A stretch of 64,000 bases of DNA from an uncultured Dorea sp. (GCA_910586965.1 CAJUMF010000017.1:23101-87100), one strand, 5' to 3'; positions 26,725 through 36,114 are shown, counted from the stretch's first letter. Program-made: numbers and translations. Notes: generated by a model not told the origin, from the sequence alone.

Positions 26725-27951
26725 TCAGTATAGCATCTTTTGAATTTCTTCGCTCTCTATATTTTCTTTTGTCATCCAGACATATCCCGTATCTATATTC
26801 GCCTCATTTGCCAGTCCAAGAGCCGCCCTGGCTGCCGCGATGACAGATGCATATCCCATACCGTACGGATTCTGTACGATAAGTCCGGCAATGTCGCCTT
26901 CTTTCACCGCCTTCACTTCCTCCTCATCTGCGTCGTAACCTATCACCGATATACCAGACATGGACTGACGCCTGATTCCTTCCACCGCCAAGACCGCAGT
27001 CTCTCCATTCGTGGCATAGCAACCTTTCACATTAGGATGCTTTCTCAATATATAATCTACAATGATATCTCTGGTAACATCCTCTTCCTTGATCTTTTCT
27101 TCTTCTGTAAGTTCCGTTCCGAGAGGCTTTGTACCATCCATCCGGTAAACGCCTTTATTCACTTCGTCAGAAACGCTTCCTTTCATCTCATCCATCCGAT
27201 AAACTCCCGCAACTTTTATATTAGGATACTGTTCTTTCAACGTCTCTGCAAACACACGCTCTCTAACGTTCGCCGTCTTAGACTTGGAATCATGAGAAAA
27301 AATCACTATCTCCCCCTCTTCTCCGACGGACTCTGCCATATGCTGTGCCGCCTCTCTTGCGGATGCTTCATTATCTGTAGATACCATTGCCATCAGTCCT
27401 TTATAATCACTTCCCGAATCAAATGCAACAACCGGAATATTATTTTCCGCCGCAAGATCAAACTGTACCTCACAGGCCTTTGCATCAGTGATCGCTATAG
27501 CAACAGCAATCGGATACCTTGCCAGTTCTTCATCCAAGATATTCACCTGCTCATCAACGCTTTCCGCCTCCAGAGGACCATTATAAGTCACTTTAACCTT
27601 ATCTCCTCCTTTATATCCCAGTGTTTTATTAATATCATCCGCCGCCTGTTCTGCTCCTTTCTTTACCTCGTTCCAGAATGCCTTTCCTTCCGATTTGCCG
27701 ATAACCGAGATGTAGGCGCCTTTCTCCAGCACCAGTCCATCTGCATTATTGTAAGCGGAAGGTTTTATCACATCCAGTTTCGCCTGATCTTCCTTCTGCT
27801 CCCTTTCGTCCTTATCCGGTTCTTTAGCCTGCTCCGCCTTCTCTGTATTCTGCTCTGCTTTATCCTCTTTCACGCTCTCCTTTGAAGAACATGCTCCAAG
27901 AGCCAGGGACAGACACAATATGCCTGCAATAATATATTTTCTCATTTTCAT
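26725..27951 (-). CDS. Orphan periplasmic-type sugar-binding lipoprotein (Peripla_BP_4)
   Basis: This 408-residue lipoprotein has a lipobox (LALGACSS) and an acidic, lysine-rich linker, then a ribose/galactose-type binding fold (GAYISVIGKSEGKAFWNEVKKGAEQAADDI, PVVAFDSGSDYKGLMAMVSTDN, GCYATNGETAVLAVEGIRR). Such proteins feed RbsABC/MglABC importers or act as chemoreceptor partners. No permease or ATPase gene is adjacent, so it must work with a remote transporter or a sensor. Residues about 235-260 contain GVYRMD twice, 22 residues apart, inside an extra loop not usual for the family. This suggests a small internal duplication. Confidence 0.85.
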   Translation of the reverse strand: MKMRKYIIAGILCLSLALGACSSKESVKEDKAEQNTEKAEQAKEPDKDEREQKEDQAKLDVIKPSAYNNADGLVLEKGAYISVIGKSEGKAFWNEVKKGAEQAADDINKTLGYKGGDKVKVTYNGPLEAESVDEQVNILDEELARYPIAVAIAITDAKACEVQFDLAAENNIPVVAFDSGSDYKGLMAMVSTDNEASAREAAQHMAESVGEEGEIVIFSHDSKSKTANVRERVFAETLKEQYPNIKVAGVYRMDEMKGSVSDEVNKGVYRMDGTKPLGTELTEEEKIKEEDVTRDIIVDYILRKHPNVKGCYATNGETAVLAVEGIRRQSMSGISVIGYDADEEEVKAVKEGDIAGLIVQNPYGMGYASVIAAARAALGLANEANIDTGYVWMTKENIESEEIQKMLY

Positions 27952-28072
27952 AATTCTCCCATCTACTCCATATTCTTAATATGCCAACCAACACTATACA
28001 CCAATTTCATGAAAAATTGTTGAAAATTTTCTTAAGATTCACATGCAACATTTGCACATAATGATTTTTTTC

Positions 28073-28101
28073 TTGTATATTTCACATTTTTGTATTATGA
28101 T
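28073..28101 (+). promoter_or_regulatory. Promoter of the ferredoxin gene
   Basis: TTGTAT (28073-28078) and TATGAT (28096-28101) are 17 bp apart, 52 bp before the ATG. Confidence 0.55.
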
Positions 28102-28152
28102 AGACACAGGCAAAATTTTATGTCAAACATCTTATAAAGGAGGTACATACCT

Positions 28153-28323
28153 ATGGCATTCAAAATTAATGATGAGTGTGTAGCTTGTGGTGCTTGCGCA
28201 GGGGCTTGTCCAATCGGCGCCATCGTAGAAGGCGACGGAAAGTATGAGATCAACGCTGACGAGTGTGTTGATTGCGGTACATGTGCAGCTCAGTGCCCAA
28301 CAGGAGCTATCGAAGAGGCATAA
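28153..28323 (+). CDS. 2[4Fe-4S] ferredoxin
   Basis: This 56-residue clostridial-type ferredoxin begins MAFKINDECVACGAC and carries two CxxCxxCxxxCP cluster motifs, at about residues 10-20 and 39-49. Each motif gives three cysteines to one cubane and one to the other. It is a low-potential electron carrier for enzymes such as pyruvate:ferredoxin oxidoreductase and hydrogenase. AAAGGAGG lies nine bases before the ATG. It is a single-gene unit with its own promoter and terminator. The codon choice (GGT, GCT, GAA) suggests high expression. Confidence 0.96.
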   Translation: MAFKINDECVACGACAGACPIGAIVEGDGKYEINADECVDCGTCAAQCPTGAIEEA

Positions 28324-28345
28324 GAGATGTAATCGAATACAAACA

Positions 28346-28392
28346 TAAAAAGCATTGTCAGATTCCAATCGGTTTTGGCAATGTTTTTTATT
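28346..28392 (+). terminator. Terminator of the ferredoxin gene
   Basis: AAAAAGCATTGTC (28347-28359) pairs with GGCAATGTTTTTT (28378-28390) with two G-U pairs and ends in T-rich sequence. Confidence 0.8.
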
Positions 28393-28431
28393 TTCTTCCG
28401 ACTTGTTTTGACTTAATTTTCACTTCAGACA

Positions 28432-28440
28432 TGCTATGAT
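28432..28440 (+). promoter_or_regulatory. Extended -10 promoter of the small coiled-coil gene
   Basis: TGC directly precedes TATGAT (28435-28440), an extended -10 element; TTGACT at 28408 is too far upstream to be a normal -35. It is 50 bp before the ATG at 28490. Confidence 0.4.
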
Positions 28441-28489
28441 AAATTCGCCGTAACGGACAAGCTATCACAATAAGGGGGAATTTCCAGCG

Positions 28490-28846
28490 ATGAATAAAGC
28501 ATTAGAACAACTAAAACGCGAAACAAAGGATGACACCCGGCTGTTTGATTGTATCAAAGAACTCTATGAACAAGGGATTCCTTATGCCGAATTAAAAGCA
28601 CTGATTCCAGACCTTAAGCGCACCCGCGACCAACTTCATTTTAAACGGATGCTGCAGAATAACAATGAAGTATTACTGCAGATGATCAGCGAAGAAATGT
28701 CTTTCCTCCTGGATGCGAAGGAACGCCAGGAAGAAGAAGAATTCAAAAAGCTGGACCAGCTCATCAGACAGCAGCAATCCTTTCGGAAATCTGCCGCCGA
28801 GAGCGGACCAGCCTCATTATTAAAAAAATTATTCCTGCCTGCTTAA
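28490..28846 (+). CDS. Small charged helical protein of unknown function
   Basis: This 118-residue protein is almost entirely charged and helical. It has a KELYEQGIPYAELKALIPDLKRTRDQL segment that could be a helix-turn-helix, then a coiled-coil stretch rich in E, K and Q. I do not recognise the family. A GGGGG-type site precedes the ATG at 28490, and an extended -10 promoter is present. Its last 18 bases overlap the convergent end of dnaB, so the two transcripts are antisense at the tail and no terminator fits between. Codon use fits a real gene. Confidence 0.65.
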   Translation: MNKALEQLKRETKDDTRLFDCIKELYEQGIPYAELKALIPDLKRTRDQLHFKRMLQNNNEVLLQMISEEMSFLLDAKERQEEEEFKKLDQLIRQQQSFRKSAAESGPASLLKKLFLPA

Positions 28847-30169
28847 ATTTGCAAATTTTGTGTAATCTGCAAGCCAAGCCAGGTCCACGGTCCCTATGGG
28901 ACCGTTTCTTTGTTTTGCGATTATAATCTCCGCCTGCTTCTTCTTCTCACTATCCTTATTATAATATTCATCACGATATATGAACATCACCACATCTGCA
29001 TCCTGCTCAATCGCACCCGACTCACGCAGGTCCGAAAGCATGGGACGTTTATCCGGGCGAGACTCCACCGCACGGCTCAACTGCGAGAGTGCCACAACAG
29101 GAACATTGAGCTCTCTGGCAAGGGCTTTCAGCGAACGGGAGATCTCAGATATCTCCTGCTGCCTGGATTCAGAACGCCCGCCTGCACTTCCTGACATCAA
29201 CTGTAAATAATCGATAATGATAAGCTGTATATCCTGTTCCAGCTTATATTTACGGCATTTGGAACGAAGCTCTGATACAGAGATACCAGGCGTATCGTCA
29301 ATGATCATATTAGATCTTCCGATAATCCCTGCTCCTTCAATCAACTTTTCCCAGTCTGAATCCTTGAGATTTCCCGTACGAAGCGCCTGGGAATCCACCT
29401 GGGACTCCAGCGCAAACAAACGGTTCACCAACTGCTCTTTTGACATCTCAAGACTGAATATCGCAACACCTTTTTCTTTCTTGAAAGCAACATACTGTGC
29501 AATATTTAACACAAACGCAGTCTTTCCCATAGACGGCCTTGCCGCGACCAATACCAGATCCGAAGGCTGAAGCCCCGATAATTTGTAATCTAAATCTATA
29601 AAGCCAGTGGGAATCCCCGTCACAACCCCTTTGCTTTTTGCTGCTTTTTCAATACGCTCAAGAGCATTGAGCACAACCTGTTTGATCGGAACATACTCCC
29701 CGTTGTTACGTCTCTGCAAAAGCTCAAACACCGACTTTTCAGTCGTTTCTAAAATTGCTGGAAGCGGTTCTTTTCCTGCGTAACAAGTATTGGCTATCTC
29801 CTCATTCAATTTGATCAGCCTGCGCATCATGGATTTATCCGAAACAATCTCTGCGTGAAACTTAACATTTACCGAAGTTGATACAATGTCCAGGATATCC
29901 CTCATGAATTCCAGACTCGCGACCTCCGGCGGCACCTCTTTTTCTTTCAAGCGCTCCTTGAGCGTCACAAGATCCACCGGACTTCCCTCATTAAACATCT
30001 CTACAATAGCATCAAATATGACACCATATGCGTTCTGATAAAAATCCTGTCCGCTGATAATTTCGGATGCTGCAAGAATCGCATCTTTATCCATCAGCAT
30101 GGCGCCGATAACAGACTGTTCCGCTTCTATACTATGGGGCATGACTCTTTTGATGAGCGCCTCTTCCAT
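28829..30169 (-). CDS. dnaB: Replicative DNA helicase DnaB
   Basis: This 446-residue hexameric helicase unwinds DNA at the replication fork. The N-terminal primase-interacting domain (PHSIEAEQSVIGAMLMD) is followed by the RecA-like core with Walker A ARPSMGKTAFVLN near 208, Walker B IIIDYLQLM near 315 and the conserved LSQLSRAVESRPDKRPMLSDLRESGAIEQDADVV. The start at 30169 follows AGGAGG by eight bases. The order gdpP-rplI-dnaB is the conserved Firmicutes arrangement, and the three are probably one operon. No intein is present. Confidence 0.97.
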   Translation of the reverse strand: MEEALIKRVMPHSIEAEQSVIGAMLMDKDAILAASEIISGQDFYQNAYGVIFDAIVEMFNEGSPVDLVTLKERLKEKEVPPEVASLEFMRDILDIVSTSVNVKFHAEIVSDKSMMRRLIKLNEEIANTCYAGKEPLPAILETTEKSVFELLQRRNNGEYVPIKQVVLNALERIEKAAKSKGVVTGIPTGFIDLDYKLSGLQPSDLVLVAARPSMGKTAFVLNIAQYVAFKKEKGVAIFSLEMSKEQLVNRLFALESQVDSQALRTGNLKDSDWEKLIEGAGIIGRSNMIIDDTPGISVSELRSKCRKYKLEQDIQLIIIDYLQLMSGSAGGRSESRQQEISEISRSLKALARELNVPVVALSQLSRAVESRPDKRPMLSDLRESGAIEQDADVVMFIYRDEYYNKDSEKKKQAEIIIAKQRNGPIGTVDLAWLADYTKFANLSRQE

Positions 30170-30181
30170 CAATTGTTCCTC

Positions 30182-30631
30182 CTACGCTTCCTCTGTTACA
30201 TTAACCGTAAGCTCTGCCGTTACCTTCGGATGAAGTTTCACCGGAACTTTGAATGTTCCAAGAGTTTTAATTGCATCCTTAAGCACGATTTTCTTCTTAT
30301 CTATCTCAAGATCCATCTGAATCTTCACTTCTGCTGCGATTTCCTTGGAGGAGACAGAGCCAAACGCTTTCCCTCCCTCTCCGGTTTTAATCGACACCTG
30401 AACCTTCCCAGCCTCAATCTTGGCTCCAAGCTCTTTGGCCGCCTCATACTGTTCTTGTGCTAATTTGTCGTCGTTCGCCTTTTTAAGCTTTAAATCATTG
30501 AGATTTTTTGAATTCGCCTCTACACCTTTATTTCTTTTAAGGATAAAATTTCTGGCATAGCCATCGCTGACTTCCACAATCTCACCCTTTTTCCCCAGAG
30601 ACTTAACGTCCTCTTTTAAAATTACTTTCAT
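30182..30631 (-). CDS. rplI: 50S ribosomal protein L9
   Basis: This 149-residue protein binds 23S rRNA with its N-terminal domain (MKVILKEDVKSLGKKGEIVEVSDGYARNFILKRNKG), joined by a long helix to the C-terminal domain. The length is standard. Its ATG follows the gdpP stop codon with no gap (TAG then ATG), which implies translational coupling. dnaB begins 12 bp downstream. Confidence 0.97.
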   Translation of the reverse strand: MKVILKEDVKSLGKKGEIVEVSDGYARNFILKRNKGVEANSKNLNDLKLKKANDDKLAQEQYEAAKELGAKIEAGKVQVSIKTGEGGKAFGSVSSKEIAAEVKIQMDLEIDKKKIVLKDAIKTLGTFKVPVKLHPKVTAELTVNVTEEA

Positions 30632-32689
30632 CTATATATCCCCTTTCTCCAACATAGTCCTTATCACTCTCTTGACATCTTCCACTGCCGATTCCATATC
30701 TGTGTGCTCAAACTGCGCACCGGCAGCATTGATATGACCGCCTCCGCCAAGTTTTTCCATGATCACCTGTACATTAGCCTCATCGATGGAACGGGCGCTG
30801 ACATAGATCCTTCCGTTATAAACAGTCAGCACGAATGATGCTTTTATCTCATTGATCTCCAACAGTTCATTGGCCGCCTGAGCTCCCAATATCGTCGGGC
30901 TCTCCACATTCGAGCAAAGATTCTTCGCGATCGCATATTTCTCACAGAACACCTCTGCACTGCTGATAATAGCCGCTTTCACCTGATACGACTCCATATC
31001 ATCCCTGAACATCTTCTTTACCAGAGTAATATCAGCCCCGCATCTCCTTAAAAATGCGGCCGCTTCAAAAGTACGCACCCCTGTCCGATAGGCAAAATTA
31101 TTCGTATCAATCATGATGCCAGCATAAAGACTGCTGGCTTCCAGCTTCGGGATCTTGATATCATCGACAATATATTGAAGAACCTCCGATATCATCTCAC
31201 ATGACGAAGAGGCATACGGCTCAATGTAGGACAATACCGCATTCTCAATATTATCCGCACTCTGTCTGTGATGGTCAAGAACAACAACGGTCTTGCTGAT
31301 CTTAAGCAGACCCTCGCACTCCGTCATCATCGGGCGGTTTGTATCTACAACAATCACCATAGAACTCTCACTGGCCATCTCCAGAGCTTCCGATGATGTA
31401 AGGAACAAATCTTCCGGATAATCCGGGTTATCCTCATAAGCACTATATAGAGGGCGAAGCGATGCCGACACTTCATTAATTACGATATGCGCCTTCTTCT
31501 CCAACATTCTCGCCGCACGGTACACACCGATTGCAGCACCCAATGCATCTACATCTGTAAGCTTATGTCCCATGACAAATATCTCGTCTTTCACCGTCAT
31601 AAACTCACGAAGCGCCTCCGCTTTCACTCTGGCTTTCACACGGGTATTCTTGGCAGTCTGCTCCCGTTTCCCACCGTAATACGTAATACCGCTGCAATCC
31701 TTGATCACCGCCTGGTCGCCTCCTCTGGCAAGAGCGAGATCGATCGCCACACGTGCATAATTATAACTCTGGGAATAAGCATTACCGCTAAGACCAAGAC
31801 CAATACTTAATGTAGCCGGAATACTATTTCCGATGTTGATAGACTTAACATCTTCCAACAATGAAAATTTATCATTCTCTAACTCTTTAAAACCGACTTT
31901 CTGAATGGCAATAAAATACTTATCATTCTCCATCTTACGGACAATACCGTTCACCCTCGAAATATACTGATTGATCTTGCGGTCAACAAGCGCTATCAAA
32001 AGTGACTGTCTCACTTCCTCCACACTATCTATCACTTCATCATAATTATCAATGTAAATGAGACCTGCAACCAGTCTCTGTTCCTCGCTGGCACGAATAT
32101 ACCTGTTAAGCTCTGTCACATCCTGAAGATACACCGCGATAAAGTATTCCCTGCCCCCCGGAAGCTCCATAAGACGTCCTGTTTCATTAAACCCTTCTAC
32201 GGACACCTTTCTAAGCTCCGCTTTGTACTCCTTATCCTCGTAATAGACATCCATCTCTACGATATCGTTCTCCTCTTTGGGAAAAATACTGGAATTGAGC
32301 TCCGGCACAAGCTTACTGATGTAGACATCTCTGACACGCTTTCCCAAAATCTGCTCAAACTGTTCATTCAGCCAGACAATCTTTCCATTTTCCAAAAGAA
32401 TGGCATACGGAAGCGCCAACTCCTTAAGAAGCGTATTCTGTACGATCCCATACTGAGCCGCAAATTCTACCAAATCCTTTAAAACCCCGGCGCGGCCATA
32501 CAGGTACAGATATATGATCATACATATATAAATAACAACAAAGATCAACATCACCAGCCCAGCCCGGCGGTCAATACTGAATATCCAGATATTCACTGCA
32601 ATAAGCAACACCGCCATAACCATTGGAAGCTGCATATACAACCCAAGCTGCCCTTTAAGGCGCACCTGATCTTCCTGCTTTTTCTTCAT
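30632..32689 (-). CDS. gdpP: Cyclic-di-AMP phosphodiesterase GdpP
   Basis: This 685-residue membrane protein lowers c-di-AMP, which controls potassium, osmolyte and wall homeostasis. Two N-terminal helices (about 12-75) are followed by a PAS-like haem-binding region. A degenerate GGDEF domain lies at about 180-310 (RLVAGLIYIDNYDEV, with no intact GGDEF motif). The DHH/DHHA1 phosphodiesterase follows, with GHKLTDVDALGAA near 370, VVVDTNRP near 445 and DHHRQS near 470. The final GGGGHINAAGAQ is the DHHA1 signature. All metal ligands I can identify are present. It is the first gene of gdpP-rplI-dnaB. Confidence 0.95.
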   Translation of the reverse strand: MKKKQEDQVRLKGQLGLYMQLPMVMAVLLIAVNIWIFSIDRRAGLVMLIFVVIYICMIIYLYLYGRAGVLKDLVEFAAQYGIVQNTLLKELALPYAILLENGKIVWLNEQFEQILGKRVRDVYISKLVPELNSSIFPKEENDIVEMDVYYEDKEYKAELRKVSVEGFNETGRLMELPGGREYFIAVYLQDVTELNRYIRASEEQRLVAGLIYIDNYDEVIDSVEEVRQSLLIALVDRKINQYISRVNGIVRKMENDKYFIAIQKVGFKELENDKFSLLEDVKSINIGNSIPATLSIGLGLSGNAYSQSYNYARVAIDLALARGGDQAVIKDCSGITYYGGKREQTAKNTRVKARVKAEALREFMTVKDEIFVMGHKLTDVDALGAAIGVYRAARMLEKKAHIVINEVSASLRPLYSAYEDNPDYPEDLFLTSSEALEMASESSMVIVVDTNRPMMTECEGLLKISKTVVVLDHHRQSADNIENAVLSYIEPYASSSCEMISEVLQYIVDDIKIPKLEASSLYAGIMIDTNNFAYRTGVRTFEAAAFLRRCGADITLVKKMFRDDMESYQVKAAIISSAEVFCEKYAIAKNLCSNVESPTILGAQAANELLEINEIKASFVLTVYNGRIYVSARSIDEANVQVIMEKLGGGGHINAAGAQFEHTDMESAVEDVKRVIRTMLEKGDI

Positions 32690-32834
32690 GATTCTTCAAC
32701 CTTTTCCTTACGACTTCTTCCTATGCCCTTGACTGGCAAAAGCACATACTTCTTATCCATTATATCACTTTTCTGCGGTAATGCAAGCCAGAGACCTTGA
32801 GTGGCAATAAAATTAAGATTTTAGGAGCACAAAA

Positions 32835-32871
32835 GACCCCGTCTTACAGTCATTTTTTGTAAAACGGGGTC
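32835..32871 (-). terminator. Terminator of galE
   Basis: On the minus strand a 14-bp stem with one mismatch (32835-32848 with 32858-32871) is followed by TTTTGTG. It ends the sugar operon that runs from 39234 to 32888. The remainder of the 198-bp gap up to gdpP shows nothing else. Confidence 0.85.
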
Positions 32872-32887
32872 AACCCTCAAAACTCTC

Positions 32888-33907
32888 TTATGCATTATAT
32901 CCATCCGGATTCTGAGACTGCCATCTCCATGAATCCTCACACATCTCATCAAGTCCTCTCTCCGCTTTCCATCCAAGCACTTTGAGCGCCTTGGCCGGGT
33001 CAGCATAGCACATAGCGATATCCCCTTCTCTTCTCGGCTTGATCTCATAAGGCAGCTCTTTCCCGCAAGCCTTAGAAAATGCCTTCACCATATCAAGAAC
33101 AGAATATCCGATACCTGTTCCAAGGTTGATAATGTCAAGTCCCGGATTTGTCAAAATGTAATCAATCGCTTTTACATGACCAATCGCAAGGTCTACAACA
33201 TGGATATAATCACGAACGCCCGTTCCGTCCGGCGTATCGTAATCATCGCCAAACACACCCAGCTTCTCAAGCTTTCCTACCGCCACCTGCGTAATATACG
33301 GCATCAAATTATTCGGAATCCCTTTCGGGTCCTCTCCGATGCGCCCGCTTTTATGCGCCCCTACAGGGTTGAAGTAACGCAAAAGAATTACATTCCACTC
33401 CGGATCCGCTTTCTGAAGGTCTGTCATGATCTGTTCCATCATAGACTTTGTCCATCCGTACGGATTCGTACACTGTCCTTTCGGGCATTCCTCCGTGATC
33501 GGAATAATCTCCGGGCTCCCGTATACCGTAGCGGAAGAACTGAATACGATATTCTTTACTCCTACCGTCCGCATCACATCCATAAGTGTCAGTGTCCCGT
33601 TAATATTATTGCGGTAATATTCCAATGGCTTTCTCACCGATTCGCCCACGGCCTTAAGTGCTGCGCAGTGGATAACTGCATCAATCCCTTCTGCCTTAAA
33701 CATCTCTGCGAGCTTCGCTGCGTCCAGTACATCTCCTTCGTAGAATTTCACAGACTTACCGGTCAGCTCCTCCACTCTCTTAAGCGATTCCTCTGATGAA
33801 TTGGACAGATTGTCATAAACAACAACTTCATATCCCGTGTTTAAAAGCTCCAAAGCGGTATGGCTTCCGATATATCCCGCTCCTCCGGTAATTAATACTT
33901 TTGCCAT
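32888..33907 (-). CDS. galE: UDP-glucose/UDP-galactose (or HexNAc) 4-epimerase
   Basis: This 339-residue short-chain dehydrogenase-fold enzyme uses tightly bound NAD. The N-terminal GGAGYIGSHTALELL, the catalytic S-S-A-T-V-Y-G strand with Y-x3-K as NPYGWTKSMME, and RYFNPVGAH near 180 are diagnostic. It interconverts UDP-glucose and UDP-galactose, and often the N-acetyl forms. It is the last gene of the sugar operon, after a NahK-like kinase and a nucleotidyltransferase. Kinase, uridylyltransferase and epimerase make up a route from a free hexose or HexNAc into UDP-sugar metabolism. Confidence 0.95.
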   Translation of the reverse strand: MAKVLITGGAGYIGSHTALELLNTGYEVVVYDNLSNSSEESLKRVEELTGKSVKFYEGDVLDAAKLAEMFKAEGIDAVIHCAALKAVGESVRKPLEYYRNNINGTLTLMDVMRTVGVKNIVFSSSATVYGSPEIIPITEECPKGQCTNPYGWTKSMMEQIMTDLQKADPEWNVILLRYFNPVGAHKSGRIGEDPKGIPNNLMPYITQVAVGKLEKLGVFGDDYDTPDGTGVRDYIHVVDLAIGHVKAIDYILTNPGLDIINLGTGIGYSVLDMVKAFSKACGKELPYEIKPRREGDIAMCYADPAKALKVLGWKAERGLDEMCEDSWRWQSQNPDGYNA

Positions 33908-33947
33908 CTTTAATCCCTCCTGACCTGCCTAACGGTATCAAACCTTC

Positions 33948-35072
33948 TTACGTCAAGCTTTTATTATATTTTTCAATGATTCCTTCCATAGTATACCACT
34001 TACGTTCCATATCTTCAACCAGTTTAAACTGTGTCCGTGCCCGGTCCAGATTATGATGCTCCCGATGTATCTTAAAATAGGTATCTCCCTGCAGATAATC
34101 CGTCAAAAAACGCATACCGCACTCAAAGGTCATCACCTTTGCGCCCATAGGCATCAGCTCAATCTCTTTTCTAGTAAGCTTTCCGCCGCATCCTTCGATA
34201 TACCCCTTAGCATATAGATCGAACAGCTCCATACTGCAGGATACCTTACTCAAATCTGTCTCATCCTCCGCTGCTGTACTCGCACCAAAGCGTATGGAAT
34301 CGCCAAAATCATTTACCGCCAATCCAGGCATAACCGTATCCAGATCGATCACACAGATTCCTTCCCCGGTCTTATTATCGATCATAATATTGTTAAGCTT
34401 CGTGTCATTATGCGTAACTCTTAAAGGAATCTCCCCGCGGCTTAAAAGATCGGCAAAGTAGTTCGCCGTATCCTCTCTGTCCAGCACAAACTGAATTTCG
34501 TCCTTCACTTTAGCTGCCCGGCCTGCAATGTCTTTCTCCACAGCTTCTTTAAACACCTGAAAACGCGCTTTTGTATCGTGGAATCCCTTTATAGTCTCAT
34601 AAAGCGTCTCTGCCGGATAATCCGCAAGAAGCCGCTGGAAATTGCCAAAAGCCACCGCACTCTGGTAAAAATGCTCTGACTTTTCAACTTTGTCATAGCT
34701 GGTTGCATCGGTAATAAACTTGTATGACCTCCAGTAGTCCCCAAGAGAATCCAGATAATAAGGCTTCCCATCTACCGTCGGTATTACATTCAACGTCTCC
34801 CTTTCCGGGTCACCGCCATGCTCCACTATCTTTTTCCGAAGATGCGAAGTCACACCCGCAATATTCTCCATGAGCTTCACAGGTTGTGCAAAAACGGTTT
34901 TGTTCATCCTTTGGAGAATAACCTTGATATTTCCCATCTCTGCTATTTCAAAAGTGAGCAGAAAGGTATCGTTAATATGACCGCTCCCGTAAGGCCTGTC
35001 GTCAACCAGTTTTCCATTATACTGAAAGTGCTTGATCACTTCAGTCCTTTGTTCTTTGGTTACCTGTGCCAT
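33948..35072 (-). CDS. N-acetylhexosamine 1-kinase-like phosphotransferase
   Basis: This 374-residue protein is of the aminoglycoside-phosphotransferase (APH) fold. The catalytic loop is RVTHNDTKLNNIMID (catalytic D in HND) and the metal-binding DFG-like motif is VIDLDTVMPGLAVNDFGD. The N-terminal PYGSGHINDTFLL replaces the glycine loop. The closest well-known enzyme is bifidobacterial NahK (LnpB), which makes HexNAc 1-phosphate. The start at 35072 follows GGGAGG. The upstream nucleotidyltransferase gene stops two bases before it, so the two are coupled. Operon context (galE, nucleotidyltransferase, ABC importer) supports an anomeric hexose/HexNAc kinase role. Confidence 0.82.
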   Translation of the reverse strand: MAQVTKEQRTEVIKHFQYNGKLVDDRPYGSGHINDTFLLTFEIAEMGNIKVILQRMNKTVFAQPVKLMENIAGVTSHLRKKIVEHGGDPERETLNVIPTVDGKPYYLDSLGDYWRSYKFITDATSYDKVEKSEHFYQSAVAFGNFQRLLADYPAETLYETIKGFHDTKARFQVFKEAVEKDIAGRAAKVKDEIQFVLDREDTANYFADLLSRGEIPLRVTHNDTKLNNIMIDNKTGEGICVIDLDTVMPGLAVNDFGDSIRFGASTAAEDETDLSKVSCSMELFDLYAKGYIEGCGGKLTRKEIELMPMGAKVMTFECGMRFLTDYLQGDTYFKIHREHHNLDRARTQFKLVEDMERKWYTMEGIIEKYNKSLT

Positions 35073-35074
35073 TA

Positions 35075-35998
35075 TCAATCCTCCCATAGATTCTCAGGAT
35101 ATAATCCTCTGTCTTTCATTTCCTGAATTGCTGCCGCTACAACCGGTTTGTCCTCTTTGTAAGTCATACCATACCATTTGTCAGCAGATGCCAGAACTGC
35201 AACCGTCGCTTTGTCTTCCTCCACCAGCTCACTTACCACTGCCGGCAGGAAATACTCGCACTTCTTAGGATTTTCCTTAAGTCCTCTGTCAAGGAATGCC
35301 GGAAATCTATCTTCAAGCTCCTTTAAAATACTGTTGCTAAAGCCCCACATATTCATAGATACAATGGTCTCCTCCGGAACCGGAACCCAGGTCGCCCCAT
35401 CATCCTCTGTATATGCAATGCCGCCGCCGCGCTTTTCAATACGTGTTCTCTCATGGATTGCCACAAGCTCTCCCTGCGCGTTCATATCGCATATACCGCG
35501 GGCAACATGGCCATTATCCGTCACAGTATTGCCCAGCTTATACCCAACCATCGTATAGCGGTACTTTTCGTCGTCTTTATGGGACGCAAGATAATCATAA
35601 ATCAGCTTAAATGCCTCCGACCCGTAATAATCATCTGCATTGATAACGGCAAACGGACCGTCAACCGCCTGGATACAGCTAAGTATCGCATGCCCTGTTC
35701 CCCACGGTTTTGTCCTGCCTTCCGGCACTGCATATCCTTCCGGAATATTGCCGACTTCCTGAAAAACATAATCCACTTCCATATATTTTGAAATTCTGTC
35801 TCCCACAGCTTCCTTAAAGTCCGCCTCATTTTCCTTCTTTATAATAAATACTACTTTCTCAAATCCGGCTTTCCTTGCATCATACATAGAAAAATCCATG
35901 ATAATATGCCCTTCTCCATCTACCGAATCGATCTGCTTAAGCCCTCCATAACGGCTTCCCATTCCTGCTGCCATAATAACTAATACCGGTTTATCCAT
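35075..35998 (-). CDS. Sugar 1-phosphate nucleotidyltransferase
   Basis: This 307-residue protein starts VLVIMAAGMGSRYGGLKQ, the nucleotide-binding signature of the NTP-transferase family, with INADDYYG near 118 for metal binding. It should join a sugar 1-phosphate to UTP (or another NTP). It resembles the uridylyltransferases found with NahK-like kinases in Lachnospiraceae and so may take the kinase product to a UDP-sugar for GalE. It is separated from the upstream permease by 116 bp holding a hairpin, and abuts the kinase gene. Confidence 0.82.
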   Translation of the reverse strand: MDKPVLVIMAAGMGSRYGGLKQIDSVDGEGHIIMDFSMYDARKAGFEKVVFIIKKENEADFKEAVGDRISKYMEVDYVFQEVGNIPEGYAVPEGRTKPWGTGHAILSCIQAVDGPFAVINADDYYGSEAFKLIYDYLASHKDDEKYRYTMVGYKLGNTVTDNGHVARGICDMNAQGELVAIHERTRIEKRGGGIAYTEDDGATWVPVPEETIVSMNMWGFSNSILKELEDRFPAFLDRGLKENPKKCEYFLPAVVSELVEEDKATVAVLASADKWYGMTYKEDKPVVAAAIQEMKDRGLYPENLWED

Positions 35999-36059
35999 TG
36001 CTCTACCTCCAATGCTAAATTTTCCTATATGATTCTATCACAAAACCATATGAAAAGGA

Positions 36060-36100
36060 AAGCTTATCCACCTCTTTTTCACAAAGGCCCGGATAAGCTT
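36060..36100 (-). terminator. Intra-operon hairpin between permease and nucleotidyltransferase
   Basis: AAGCTTATCC (36060-36069) and GGATAAGCTT (36091-36100) form a perfect 10-bp stem followed on the minus strand by TCCTTTTC. It may terminate part of the transport transcript or protect it. Confidence 0.6.
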
Positions 36101-36114
36101 AACCCCCTCTTTTT

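Noticed and set aside
26740..27885. 381-residue plus-strand frame opposite the binding lipoprotein
   Set aside because: Cysteine- and histidine-rich shadow peptide without a start site; the minus-strand frame has a lipobox and a binding-protein fold.
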